Shown here one piece after another: positions 1 through 7,721 of a stretch of 64,000 nt of DNA. The stretch lies in the NCBI RefSeq assembly GCF_003584165.1, contig NZ_QXFJ01000015.1, positions 191,001 through 255,000 on the forward strand, in the 5' to 3' direction. This DNA comes from Flagellimonas aequoris. GTDB lineage: Bacteria; Bacteroidota; Bacteroidia; Flavobacteriales; Flavobacteriaceae. Under the pieces are notes generated by a model that was not told the origin of the DNA, did not search any database, and worked only from the letters and a program-made list of their open reading frames with translations. The position numbers were made by a program, and so were the translations under genes. Numbering within the stretch: position 1 is the stretch's first letter; each line of letters starts with the position of its first letter.

Positions 1-558
1 CAAATAGGCAAATCGTTCCGTGCTCACATTGAATTTGTAATTTCGGTTCATAAAGGCCTCTAGGTTGATTTTTTCAGGTGTTCCATAATCAAAGAACAAG
101 TTGGCCAGTTCGGGTTGGTTGCGCAGCAGTATAAGCAATAATTCTTCCCGTTTGATGTCCGCAAAGGTTTCATCCAATTTCCCGACCCCATTGTAATAGG
201 GCATCAGGGAGCGGATGAAATTTGGAACCAGTTCATTTTTTTTCAAGGGAAAAAAAGCATTGGTTGGCAAAAATTCCGATGAGGTCAGGGCATGCTTTTC
301 TTGAAACGCTTTAAGAAATGGCTCATCAAAAATGATGACCACTTTTTCAAACTCCACATTTTCCCTTTCCTTGTTGTACCGGGCCAAACGATTTTTACGA
401 ACCAGACAATATTCCCCGGACCTTAAGGATTGATATTTGTCACCGTCATAACCGTGGATGGTTCCCTTGGCTATAAATAAGAAAAAATGCTCGGGGACAA
501 ACTGTTCCGGAGAGATTTCCGGGCCGATATAACAGGATTTGATATCAGTGACCTTCAT
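1..558 (-). CDS. AraC-family transcriptional regulator (partial, C-terminus beyond the left edge)
   Basis: The minus-strand frame from ATG at 558 stays open to the window edge, about 186 codons. It begins MKVTDIKSCYIGPEISPEQF, followed by a cupin-like stretch (FFLFIAKGTIHGYDG, RSGEYCLVRKN) and a helical region (REELLLILLRNQPEL). The last visible residues, NVSTERFAYL, match the opening helix of a first AraC helix-turn-helix, so the DNA-binding part lies outside the window. Its start overlaps the upstream gene (545-1204) by 14 bases, so it is the third gene of a minus-strand operon behind two NAD(P)-binding proteins. It probably regulates that operon. The family call is fairly firm; the effector is unknown. 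Confidence 0.8.
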   Translation of the reverse strand, partial: MKVTDIKSCYIGPEISPEQFVPEHFFLFIAKGTIHGYDGDKYQSLRSGEYCLVRKNRLARYNKERENVEFEKVVIIFDEPFLKAFQEKHALTSSEFLPTNAFFPLKKNELVPNFIRSLMPYYNGVGKLDETFADIKREELLLILLRNQPELANLFFDYGTPEKINLEAFMNRNYKFNVSTERFAYL

Positions 559-1204
559 TCCCCAATAGTTTAATGTCGGATATTTCCAATACTTTTTTGG
601 AATACCCATTTGATGCCGTGTTTATCATCGCCCTGCCCACTTCGGACAAGGTTAGGGAGCGTTTTGGGAACAAGAGGGGAAATACCCAGATAATGGGCGT
701 GAAAAACCATTTTACGTTCTGTTGTTCCTTGAACGGTTTCATAAATCCGGGACGAAAATTGTATTGTCCCTTAAAAGGGAGCTTCATCAAGTCATTTTCG
801 GTCTTTCCCTTTACCCTTGCCCACATCAGTTTTCCCTTTTCAGAACTGTCCGTATGGCTTCCGGTCACAAAATTGAAGACCATTTTGGGATTCAACCTAG
901 AAAGGGTTTTGGCAAAATGTATGGTGGTATCATAAGTGATCTTGGTATATTCGGTTTCGTTCATCCCAACTGAGCTTACTCCGGCACAGTAAAAACAGGC
1001 ATCGTAATCCTTCAATACTTCGGAATGGCTCTCAATGTCCAAAAAATCTGGGATCAAGAGTTCCCTTACCTTTGTGTGTTTTAGGGGGTAATGCCGTCGG
1101 CTTACCAGCAGAATTTCGGACACCTTATCATTCTGTAAGCATTCCATTAGAACTCCTTCGCCTACCATTCCAGTTGCTCCGGTCAATACTATCTTAAGTC
1201 CCAT
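545..1204 (-). CDS. NAD(P)H-binding / atypical short-chain dehydrogenase protein
   Basis: This 219-aa protein opens with a Rossmann dinucleotide-binding loop GATGMVG (residues 9-15) after a first beta strand (LKIVLT). It also has the strand-end motif FYCAGVSS and a late RPGFM motif typical of small NAD-dependent epimerase-like proteins. There is no clear YxxxK catalytic pair, so it is closer to the atypical NmrA/HTATIP2-like SDRs than to true epimerases. A hydrophobic segment near residues 165-180 (WFFTPIIWVFPLLFP) could touch the membrane. It starts 8 bases after the SDR gene upstream and overlaps the AraC gene downstream, so the three are co-transcribed. The substrate cannot be told from sequence. 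Confidence 0.75.
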   Translation of the reverse strand: MGLKIVLTGATGMVGEGVLMECLQNDKVSEILLVSRRHYPLKHTKVRELLIPDFLDIESHSEVLKDYDACFYCAGVSSVGMNETEYTKITYDTTIHFAKTLSRLNPKMVFNFVTGSHTDSSEKGKLMWARVKGKTENDLMKLPFKGQYNFRPGFMKPFKEQQNVKWFFTPIIWVFPLLFPKRSLTLSEVGRAMINTASNGYSKKVLEISDIKLLGNEGH

Positions 1205-1212
1205 AACCGTTT

Positions 1213-2250
1213 CTATATGTTCCCGAATTTAATCATACTTTCCACGGAAGCCAAAATAGCGGCCTCATTGGTGGAAATGGGACTCCAGTCCAATATATCT
1301 TTAGCTTTTTGATTGCTCACCTTATCACGTTTGGCCTTTAACATGGAAGCTACGTTCTTCAATTTTGGGTTGAACAAGCCTCCCAATGAAACTATCCAAT
1401 CGGGCAACATTCTTGTGGGAACCTTTTTGGCAATCTCAGGCATTTCCCGTTTCAGTAATTCCGCAATCTGGGGCAATGATATTTCGCCTCCTGCCAGAGC
1501 CAAAAAGCGCTGACCTTGTGCATTAGGGGTGGTCATGGCTCTAATATGAAGGTCGGCTACATCCCGAACGTCAATAACATTCATTTTTAGATTGGGAATG
1601 GCCTTCATGGAACCATCCAAAAGATTCTTTAGCAATTCAAAACCAGCTGACAATTTTCCGCTGAGGGAGGGACCAAAGATTCCGACTGGATTAATGACAC
1701 TCAATTCCAGTTCTCCCCCTTCTTTATCAATGAAATCCCACGCAGCCTGTTCCGCCAAAACCTTTGATCTGTTATAGGATGAGAGCCCTTTTTCGTTGGG
1801 GTCGGTCCAATCCTTTTCGGTAATCTCGGTATTTGGATTTTTGTGGCTGTAACCGACAGCTCCAAAGTTGGAGGTCATCACGACTCGTTTCACCCTGGCA
1901 TCCCTGGCCGCTTTCAACACGCGCAGGGTACCTTCCACTGCAGGACGGATCATTTCGTTCTTGTCCTTTGGCAAGGAAAGGAAAATAGGGGAAGCAAGGT
2001 GCAGCACATAATCGCAGTTGCCCACAGCTTCGTCCCAATGGGTGTCCTTAGTCAAATCGGCCTCTACGAATATTAGGTCATCGAAGGTGGAGATTCCTCC
2101 ATATTTGAGCATTTCAAGGACTTCATCTTTTCGGTTCAGGTTACGGATTGTGGTTTTTACTGCGTACCCTTTCTGTAAGAGTTGAAGAATGGTATGTATC
2201 CCCACAAAACCAGTTCCTCCTGTAACCAATACAGTTTTTTTGTCTCTCAT
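1213..2250 (-). CDS. Extended SDR: dihydroflavonol-4-reductase-like aldehyde/ketone reductase
   Basis: This 345-aa protein has the extended-SDR NAD(P) loop GGTGFVG (glycines at 11, 14, 17), followed by a basic segment (VKTTIRN) that suggests NADPH preference. The catalytic pair is YNRSK (Tyr159, Lys163), with Ser/Thr at 126-127 as the partner. The overall pattern (HLASPIF, INPVGIFGP, DVRDVADLH) is that of the DFR/cinnamoyl-CoA-reductase-like aldehyde reductases, which reduce small carbonyls. The length is normal for the family. It is the first gene of a minus-strand operon with 545-1204 and the AraC gene. The direct repeat at 2300-2340 lies just upstream and suggests AraC control. The actual substrate is unknown. 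Confidence 0.82.
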   Translation of the reverse strand: MRDKKTVLVTGGTGFVGIHTILQLLQKGYAVKTTIRNLNRKDEVLEMLKYGGISTFDDLIFVEADLTKDTHWDEAVGNCDYVLHLASPIFLSLPKDKNEMIRPAVEGTLRVLKAARDARVKRVVMTSNFGAVGYSHKNPNTEITEKDWTDPNEKGLSSYNRSKVLAEQAAWDFIDKEGGELELSVINPVGIFGPSLSGKLSAGFELLKNLLDGSMKAIPNLKMNVIDVRDVADLHIRAMTTPNAQGQRFLALAGGEISLPQIAELLKREMPEIAKKVPTRMLPDWIVSLGGLFNPKLKNVASMLKAKRDKVSNQKAKDILDWSPISTNEAAILASVESMIKFGNI

Positions 2251-2270
2251 TGTACATGAATTTTATGAGA

Positions 2271-2340
2271 CAAAGTTCCGTTTAAAACTAGTTGCTTGCT
2301 TTGTTGTGAGGTCCAAAGCTATTTTGTTGTAAGGTCCAAA
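2271..2340 (-). promoter_or_regulatory. Promoter with tandem 18-bp direct repeat, probable AraC operator
   Basis: Two copies of TTTGTTGTRAGGTCCAAA lie at 2300-2317 and 2323-2340 (17 of 18 identical, 23-bp period). On the minus strand a -7-like box GAACTTTG (2278-2271, 7 of 8 to TAnnTTTG) sits 21 bp from the start codon of the SDR gene. The repeats would then cover roughly -34 to -74. Tandem half-sites two helical turns apart are the usual target of AraC-family activators, and an AraC gene ends this operon. Confidence 0.5.
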
Positions 2341-2537
2341 TATTTGAATACTTGACATTGCCTCTGTACTCGTAATGGGTTCCATAATAGAAAGGGCTAC
2401 TTGCGGTGGTAATATATGTGAGTAAGCAGATATTAAAATAAAGAAAAATTGATTTTAAGAAATCTATAAAAGGCAAGACAATTCAAGGGTTGTTAGTGGA
2501 TTAATCCTACAATATATATGAATCCTCAACTGAAATT

Positions 2538-2639
2538 ATGAAAAACATTAGACAACAGGCTTATATGTCCTTTGGAATTTTGCTGGTGACCGTGATTTTG
2601 GTTATGGGCATTTTGTTTCGAAATGGATTTTTCGGATAA
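2538..2639 (+). CDS. Putative 33-aa single-pass membrane peptide
   Basis: A 34-codon reading frame (with stop) begins ATG AAA AAC. It encodes a short basic N-terminus (MKNIRQQ), a continuous hydrophobic segment (SFGILLVTVILVMGILF, about residues 11-27) and a short tail RNGFFG. The pattern of basic residues before one membrane helix is what a small membrane protein looks like, and codon use is normal. It stands alone in an 830-bp gap. No family recognised; a chance frame of this length is possible. Confidence 0.45.
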   Translation: MKNIRQQAYMSFGILLVTVILVMGILFRNGFFG

Positions 2640-2758
2640 AACTAATTTTGAATTTAAAGTATTTGGCCTTCGACTAGAAGTTGCAGTAAGGAACAAAATT
2701 ACGGAACAATTTCCGTAGCAAATTTCCCTGTAAACAAAATACCTACAGTAGGGTATAT

Positions 2759-2771
2759 AGTGGATTCGAAC
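2759..2771 (-). other. tRNA/tmRNA T-arm-like fragment
   Basis: AGTGGATTCGAAC resembles the reverse complement of a tRNA T-loop (GTTCGAATCC). The same AGTGG and GGATTCGAAC blocks occur, with the same orientation and order, in the 3' end of ssrA at 8668-8691, there separated by a few more bases. The flanking stem does not pair properly, so this is not an intact tRNA. It may be a degenerate attachment-site remnant or chance. Confidence 0.25.
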
Positions 2772-2788
2772 GTGGGAGCCTATACTTG

Positions 2789-2813
2789 AAAACCCTAATA
2801 TATAAGGGTTTTT
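2789..2813 (+). terminator. U-tailed hairpin, possible terminator
   Basis: AAAACCCT (2789-2796) pairs with AGGGTTTT (2805-2812) around an 8-base AT loop, followed by further T residues. It lies 150 bp after the micro-ORF. Confidence 0.45.
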
Positions 2814-3020
2814 CGGCCTTTCAATAATTTATGCTCACCGAATAGGTGACTTTCTTATTGATTTCATTCAGCTTTTACGGATAAACCCCAGTTTTTTTAA
2901 GGGAAATCTACAATAGATTTAAATGATAAATAGCTAATTTACAGAGCTTCAAAGTATTACCTGATTGTTTTTTTCTTCTTTGTTAAGGTAAAAGTACCCG
3001 CAGTAGCATTGCGTATAAGA

Positions 3021-3069
3021 AATACCCATGAGTGGGGATTTTCTAACTTGGATTTATAGAATTATTTTG
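3021..3069 (+). promoter_or_regulatory. Dyad operator plus -7 box of the sensor operon (copy 1)
   Basis: Imperfect dyad AATACCCA-TGAG-TGGGGATT (3021-3040) followed by TTCT. A -7-like box TTATTTTG (3062-3069, 7 of 8 to TAnnTTTG) starts 31.5 bases after the dyad centre and 14 bases before the first gene. The same element, at the same distance from a -7 box, recurs at 6222-6270. The dyad occupies the place of the -33 box, as expected for an activator site. The LuxR-type regulator encoded between the two sites is the obvious candidate to bind it. Confidence 0.6.
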
Positions 3070-3083
3070 GAAAAATTAAATGT

Positions 3084-3719
3084 ATGGAACACTTTGAAAA
3101 AAAGCACCTTGTAACCTCAGTCGATCTTGGTTATTTCGAAAATGAAGAGAAACCTGTCTATCATTTTATATATGGATCTCAGCTCTATGAAACTCTATTT
3201 GGGGTATTTGCAAAATTTCAATTGGAGACTGTGAATGAAGGAGAATCTTACTTGCTTAAAAAATTAACTATACTGCTGATGAACTATCAAGGAACTATAA
3301 ATTTGGGATTTACGTCACATAAGCTCCATTTTGACGGAAACCACAATGTTTATTTTGCGGTAAGGGGTGGTAGAAAGCGTTTTAAGAAAGATCTGAATTT
3401 TGAAAAACCAATAGAGTTAAAGAAAGGGGAACGCTTTCCTCTGATTTTTAATCGAATACTATATCCTTTGCCTGGTTTTAGTTTTGATATTGATGAGCGC
3501 AATAGTCGCGATAACTCAAAACCTCTTAAAGTCAAAATTCCTAGGACTAGAATTTTTGATACAGAGTTTCAATATAGAAACGGAGTAGATTACTATGATA
3601 AAGAACTTAGGCCTGGCATGCTAGGATTTAATGGAATTAGCATGGAGAGCTTGAAAAATTCACATCCATTTCCCTCACCAAGATGTCATCAAAGCAATGT
3701 TAGCTTAAAGTTTCAATGA
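3084..3719 (+). CDS. Hypothetical 211-aa protein, first gene of the sensor-kinase operon
   Basis: I do not recognise this protein. It has no signal peptide or membrane helix (starts MEHFEKKHLVTSVDLG), so it is probably cytoplasmic. The middle is rich in alternating hydrophobic residues (TINLGFTSHKLHFDGNHNVY, then FAVRGG), suggesting beta structure, and is followed by a basic patch RKRFKK near residue 95. The C-terminus is Ser/Pro/His-rich and looks disordered. Its stop overlaps the kinase start by four bases (ATGA), so the two are translationally coupled and probably act together, for example as a ligand binder or modulator of the kinase. It is AT-rich compared with neighbouring chromosomal genes. 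The ATG is supported by the -7 box 14 bases upstream of it. Confidence 0.75.
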   Translation: MEHFEKKHLVTSVDLGYFENEEKPVYHFIYGSQLYETLFGVFAKFQLETVNEGESYLLKKLTILLMNYQGTINLGFTSHKLHFDGNHNVYFAVRGGRKRFKKDLNFEKPIELKKGERFPLIFNRILYPLPGFSFDIDERNSRDNSKPLKVKIPRTRIFDTEFQYRNGVDYYDKELRPGMLGFNGISMESLKNSHPFPSPRCHQSNVSLKFQ

Positions 3720-5581
3720 GGAATAGCATTAATTCCATTTTTCTTCTCATACCTTGGATAATATTTGCGTCGCATCAAGAAGAAGAACTTCTTTTCTTCA
3801 AACATTTAAAAAGTTTAGAATTTGATGAGGCAATCAACATTTCCAAAAAAATAGATGACGATAAACTATCTTCAGAATTTCATCTTCTTGCGGAAGTTCT
3901 ATACTTTGAAGGTCAAAAGGAACTTTCCTATTTTCTGAAAAAAATTGACCAACAGGATGACAAGGTAATCGCCGAGAATGAACTGGGAGTTGTAATCAAC
4001 TTAAAGCTAGGTTATCTGGACTTGTTTTATAATCGGGCGAATGGAAACGCTTACAAATATTTTTACCAAGCTTATACGATTGCTAATTATTTAAATAAAT
4101 CATATCTACGCAAAGCTTGTCTTTTGGCTTTCATGAAATACTATAATTATGAAATTGCCCAAAATAGTGAAGCTTACAAACCATACTTGGAGGAATTCAC
4201 AAAGATTATCGATGATAACATAGATGAGGTTTGGGCAACAATTTATCAGCTGATTTTCTATTCAAAGACATTAAATGAATTCAATGAGCACTATTTCCAA
4301 TTTGCGGACAAGCTTGAACAATTTGAACACCAACTAAGAAAAGATAATCCTCTGTTAGCAAATATATTTTATGAAAAAGCACTGATGCTAGACCTGAATG
4401 GAGATACGGATGAGGCATCAGAATATTATCAAAAGGCCAATCTAGGGGCAGGGAGTTATCCATTTTTGAAGAGTGTAAAATTCTTTGCTTTAATAAAATT
4501 GGCAATGATTGCCGTTAAAAGAAAGAACTTTGTCGAAGCTGAAACATTTTTAAAAAGTGCCAAAGAGCATTTAAACAAAGCGGATACCCTAAGATCTAAT
4601 TACTACTTACACTTAAATAAATCCTTTCTTTATCGGGCCCAGGAGGATAGAAATATTGCGTTCGACTTTTTGCTATCAGCATATAGAAAGGATTTTGAAT
4701 TGGATTTCAGGACTAATACCCTGGAAGTTACTAGACTAAATGTCGAACTTGAAACACAGAAAAAAGAAAAACAGATTTTAAAAGAACAACAAAGGGCTGA
4801 AACTAATCGTAATTGGTTAATTGCAGCAATTTTGGCACTTTTCCTAGGCTCTGGAATCGCCATCTTAATTCAGAAAAATACCGCCAAAAAAAGATTACTG
4901 GCAGAACAAGAAGTTCAACTAAAACAACAACGGGTGGAAAACTTGCTCAAAGAACAGGAGTTGGTCAGTATAGATGCCATGATTGAGGGCCAGGAAAAAG
5001 AACGCCAAAAAGTGGCAGGGGAACTTCATGATGATTTGGGAAGTCTCATGGCAACCATTAAACTCCATTTTGACAATGCCAAGGTCAGTACCCAAGACCC
5101 TGCATTGAAAAATGCTCAAAAATTGCTGGAAGAAGCCTACCAAAAAATCCGGGGAATGGCCCACAGCAAAAACTCCGGGGTTATGAGTGATCAGGGGTTG
5201 TTGCCTGCCATCAAAAAAATGGCAAAGTCCATCTCCGAATCCAATACCCTGCAAGTCTCGGTGGAAGATTTTGGATTGGGGGAGCGTATGGAAAATTCCT
5301 TGGAACTTTCCATTTTCAGAATGGTACAAGAACTGGTGGCCAACGCCATTAAGCATGCGAACGCGACCAAGGTAAATATCCAGTTGACTCAACACGAGGA
5401 CAACCTGAACATTATTGTGGAGGACAACGGTAAAGGCTTTGACCGTTCCAAATTGGACAAAGTAAATTCGGGTATGGGATTGACCAACATTGAAAAACGA
5501 GTGGAACATTTGGAGGGCAGCTTTACCGTTGACAGTGTGTTGGGCAAAGGAACTTCCATTCTAATCGATATTCCAGTATGA
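3716..5581 (+). CDS. TPR-domain sensor histidine kinase (NarX/HisKA_3 type)
   Basis: This 621-aa protein starts with a signal-like hydrophobic segment (SIFLLIPWIIFAS, residues 7-19). About 330 residues of helical repeats of the tetratricopeptide kind follow (for example AFDFLLSAYRKDFEL), then one membrane helix at about 367-386 and a coiled-coil linker rich in Glu/Gln/Lys. The phosphoacceptor box is GELHDDLGSLMA with His438. The HATPase domain has Asn543 (N box), DNGKG at 570-574 and a late GMGL box. It should sense a periplasmic signal through the repeats and phosphorylate the regulator encoded next. Both junctions are ATGA overlaps. Composition is mosaic: 4081-4140 has 16 G/C of 60, whereas 5041-5100 has 27 of 60. 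Confidence 0.9.
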   Translation: MRNSINSIFLLIPWIIFASHQEEELLFFKHLKSLEFDEAINISKKIDDDKLSSEFHLLAEVLYFEGQKELSYFLKKIDQQDDKVIAENELGVVINLKLGYLDLFYNRANGNAYKYFYQAYTIANYLNKSYLRKACLLAFMKYYNYEIAQNSEAYKPYLEEFTKIIDDNIDEVWATIYQLIFYSKTLNEFNEHYFQFADKLEQFEHQLRKDNPLLANIFYEKALMLDLNGDTDEASEYYQKANLGAGSYPFLKSVKFFALIKLAMIAVKRKNFVEAETFLKSAKEHLNKADTLRSNYYLHLNKSFLYRAQEDRNIAFDFLLSAYRKDFELDFRTNTLEVTRLNVELETQKKEKQILKEQQRAETNRNWLIAAILALFLGSGIAILIQKNTAKKRLLAEQEVQLKQQRVENLLKEQELVSIDAMIEGQEKERQKVAGELHDDLGSLMATIKLHFDNAKVSTQDPALKNAQKLLEEAYQKIRGMAHSKNSGVMSDQGLLPAIKKMAKSISESNTLQVSVEDFGLGERMENSLELSIFRMVQELVANAIKHANATKVNIQLTQHEDNLNIIVEDNGKGFDRSKLDKVNSGMGLTNIEKRVEHLEGSFTVDSVLGKGTSILIDIPV

Positions 5582-6192
5582 TTACCGTGGCCATAGCAGA
5601 AGATCACCAGGCTCTGATCGATGGCATTCGATCGTATGTGAGGTATGAAGATGACATATCCATAATAGGCCATGCAAACAATGGGGAAGAATTACTCAAA
5701 CTGGTCCGACTGAAGCGCCCCAAAGTGGTCCTTTGTGATATTCGTATGCCCAAATTGGATGGCATTGAGGCAACGAAAACTATCCTTAAAGAATTGCCCT
5801 ATACCAAAGTGGTGGCCTTTACCATGTTTGACCAAGAGGAAGCCGTAAAACAAATGCTGGAGGCCGGAGCACAGGGGTATATCCTCAAAAACAGCAGTCT
5901 GGAAGTGGTTTTGGAGGCTATTCGCGCGGTAGCATCGGGAAACACCTACTATGACAAGAAAATTCACCAACCAAGTGCCGAAAAAAACAGCTCCCAAAGC
6001 ATTTTATCTTCTCGGGAGCGGGAAATTCTACAACTGATCGCAAAGGGCAGAACCTCCCACCAAATTGCAGACGAACTTTTTATCGGTAAAAGCACTGTGG
6101 ATACCCACCGTAAAAATATGATTCGAAAATTAGGACTTAGTGGAGCTGGGGAGCTGTTGCGTTATGCGGTGGAGAAGAAATACGAATTTTAA
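5578..6192 (+). CDS. LuxR/NarL-family response regulator
   Basis: The 204-aa protein has a receiver domain with acidic pocket (AEDH, residues 7-10), phospho-acceptor Asp54 in VVLCDIRMPKLDG, the conserved Thr (AFTMFD) and Lys (YILKNSS). A C-terminal LuxR helix-turn-helix follows (SSREREILQLIAKG, then IADELFIGKSTVDTHRKNM). It overlaps the kinase stop by four bases and is the partner of that kinase. As a LuxR-type protein it would bind short dyads. The repeated dyads at 3021-3040 and 6222-6241, one before its own operon and one directly after its stop, are the best candidate targets, which implies autoregulation. Confidence 0.93.
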   Translation: MITVAIAEDHQALIDGIRSYVRYEDDISIIGHANNGEELLKLVRLKRPKVVLCDIRMPKLDGIEATKTILKELPYTKVVAFTMFDQEEAVKQMLEAGAQGYILKNSSLEVVLEAIRAVASGNTYYDKKIHQPSAEKNSSQSILSSREREILQLIAKGRTSHQIADELFIGKSTVDTHRKNMIRKLGLSGAGELLRYAVEKKYEF

Positions 6193-6221
6193 GTTTCTTG
6201 TTTTTAATGGGTTAGTGTAAA

Positions 6222-6270
6222 AATCCCTATGAATGGGGATTTTCTTGAATACCTAAGTTCGATAGGTTTG
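6222..6270 (+). promoter_or_regulatory. Dyad operator plus -7 box (copy 2)
   Basis: Dyad AATCCCTATGAATGGGGATT (6222-6241) followed by TTCT. It matches copy 1 (3021-3044) at 21 of 24 positions. A perfect -7 box TAGGTTTG lies at 6263-6270, starting 31.5 bases after the dyad centre exactly as in copy 1, and 25 bases before the next ATG at 6295. The site begins 30 bases after the response-regulator stop. Confidence 0.62.
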
Positions 6271-6294
6271 GACTATCAACTAATAGGTATAGCC

Positions 6295-7710
6295 ATGAAA
6301 AACTATGTACTTCTTTTCCTAATGATTTTGAATGTTGGACTGCTAAGTGCCCAATGTTCTAAAAAAGAGAAATGCCTTAAAAAAGATTCAACGGCCATTG
6401 TTTTGAACCCATTTGGGGAAAACCAGATTCCAAAATGTGTTTGCTATAGATCTTGGGTTAAATACAAAATAAACAACGTAAATAACATTTTGGTGAATGG
6501 AGTTAGCGAAAGTGAATCTACAAACATAGATTTTGAGATTCCGGAAATGATTACAAACGCATTGAAAAAGGCTGAGAAAGACAAAAATGGATCTGCAGAG
6601 CTTTACGCACCTGAAGTTTCAGATGTAGATTTTCTCTCAGAGTTAAAACAATTTGTCCAATACTTTAGAAAAATTGAAGGCTATACCCAATTGGAAGGCC
6701 AATTGGTGGCCTTGTTGAACGACCATCTTTTTATTGAGAACGCGGATGTCTTCAAAAAGCATGCTGGGAGTATGGTCCAGTCCCATTTTGATGAAGACAG
6801 TATACCTCTCGAGCTTTATAAGAAGCTACCCAAAACATTGAACTCCTTGGATGCGGCATATTTTCAGCTTAAAAAATTGTATGAGGAGATAAACGCGATG
6901 AAAGAAATAGGGACCATGTCGGTTGTCTTGACATTTGATAGTGGAGAAAAAAGAAACATCGAAAGTATGGCTATAGTGGAAGTTGGCCAGCCAAAGTTTA
7001 AGGCAGAATACGATTTTGTAAAGAAAGCCTATGAAGAGCTGCACAAGAAGGAGAACAAGCAAAATCTGGAGAACAAGGTAAACGCAGGGATTCGGTTGTA
7101 TCAGAAAATAAAAGACGCATGTTTTACAATTTATGGGGATGCCGGTCAGGCCATGGGGGATATTTTCACCACTAAAATTGCTCTTAAAAATGCAAAAGGC
7201 GATACCCTACATACCTACAAGCCAATAACCATCAGGACACGGGGTGGCTTCAAAGTCAATTTCAGCAGTGGGTATTTGTTGAGTTTTAAAGGAAATGATA
7301 GTTATTCCAGCTTCCGTACAGATGGCTCCTCCGCTACATCCATTAAGGCGGACAACAAAGATAAAATGACCCATGCCTTGGGAGCTTTATGCCATGTTTA
7401 TTTTAGGGGAATACATGATTTACAGCCTGGTATTTCAGCAGGATTAAGTGTGGAAGATGATGCTGATCTAGGTTTTTATTTAGGGTTATCTGCACTTTTT
7501 ACAGAATCAAACCGGCTTGTGTTTACGGCAGGGGTATCCATGACAAAGATTGACAAACTCAATACGGCAAACCTGTCCGATGCCAATAACGGTATTAGGA
7601 CCTTTCTGTCGGAGGACAATACAAACATCAATTACGATAAAGTGTATCGCCCGGCATTTTTTGTTGGTGTTACTTTTAATTTGAGTAAGCAAGGGTCAAC
7701 TAAGAACTAA
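6295..7710 (+). CDS. Exported 471-aa hypothetical protein, probable target of the two-component system
   Basis: I choose ATG 6295, because the earlier in-frame ATG (6229) lies inside the operator and because residues from 6295 form a clean signal peptide (MKNYVLLFLMILNVGLLSAQ). After cleavage the protein begins with a Cys-rich patch (QCSKKEKC, PKCVCY). A long charged helical region (about 60-290) with coiled-coil character follows, and then a C-terminal part of alternating hydrophobic strands (LGFYLGLSALF, LVFTAGVSM, AFFVGVTFNL) that looks like a small outer-membrane-type barrel or beta sandwich. Gln at -1 of the Cys argues against a lipoprotein. I know no family for it. The dyad promoter upstream puts it under the LuxR regulator, and two small membrane-protein genes follow within 12 and 9 bases. 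Confidence 0.72.
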   Translation: MKNYVLLFLMILNVGLLSAQCSKKEKCLKKDSTAIVLNPFGENQIPKCVCYRSWVKYKINNVNNILVNGVSESESTNIDFEIPEMITNALKKAEKDKNGSAELYAPEVSDVDFLSELKQFVQYFRKIEGYTQLEGQLVALLNDHLFIENADVFKKHAGSMVQSHFDEDSIPLELYKKLPKTLNSLDAAYFQLKKLYEEINAMKEIGTMSVVLTFDSGEKRNIESMAIVEVGQPKFKAEYDFVKKAYEELHKKENKQNLENKVNAGIRLYQKIKDACFTIYGDAGQAMGDIFTTKIALKNAKGDTLHTYKPITIRTRGGFKVNFSSGYLLSFKGNDSYSSFRTDGSSATSIKADNKDKMTHALGALCHVYFRGIHDLQPGISAGLSVEDDADLGFYLGLSALFTESNRLVFTAGVSMTKIDKLNTANLSDANNGIRTFLSEDNTNINYDKVYRPAFFVGVTFNLSKQGSTKN

Positions 7711-7721
7711 AATTTCCAATT

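Larger units (their letters stand above)
2640..3020. other. Non-coding stretch with several hairpins
   Basis: No gene seen. The segment holds a perfect small hairpin (ACGGAA CAAT TTCCGT, 2701-2716), a second imperfect one (about 2739-2756, ATACCTAC/GTAGGGTAT), a T-arm-like 13-mer at 2759-2771 and a U-tailed hairpin at 2789-2813. The rest is plain AT-rich DNA leading to the operator at 3021. Confidence 0.6.

Noticed and set aside
2288..2476. 62-aa minus-strand frame in the gap upstream of the SDR gene
   Set aside because: It overlaps the direct repeat of the promoter, has no domain and starts far from any signal. Probably chance.
2759..2817. Complete tRNA gene on the minus strand
   Set aside because: T-stem does not pair and no acceptor, D or anticodon arm can be drawn; at most a fragment.
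4919..5509. 196-aa minus-strand frame inside the kinase gene
   Set aside because: Shadow of the kinase catalytic region; no domain.
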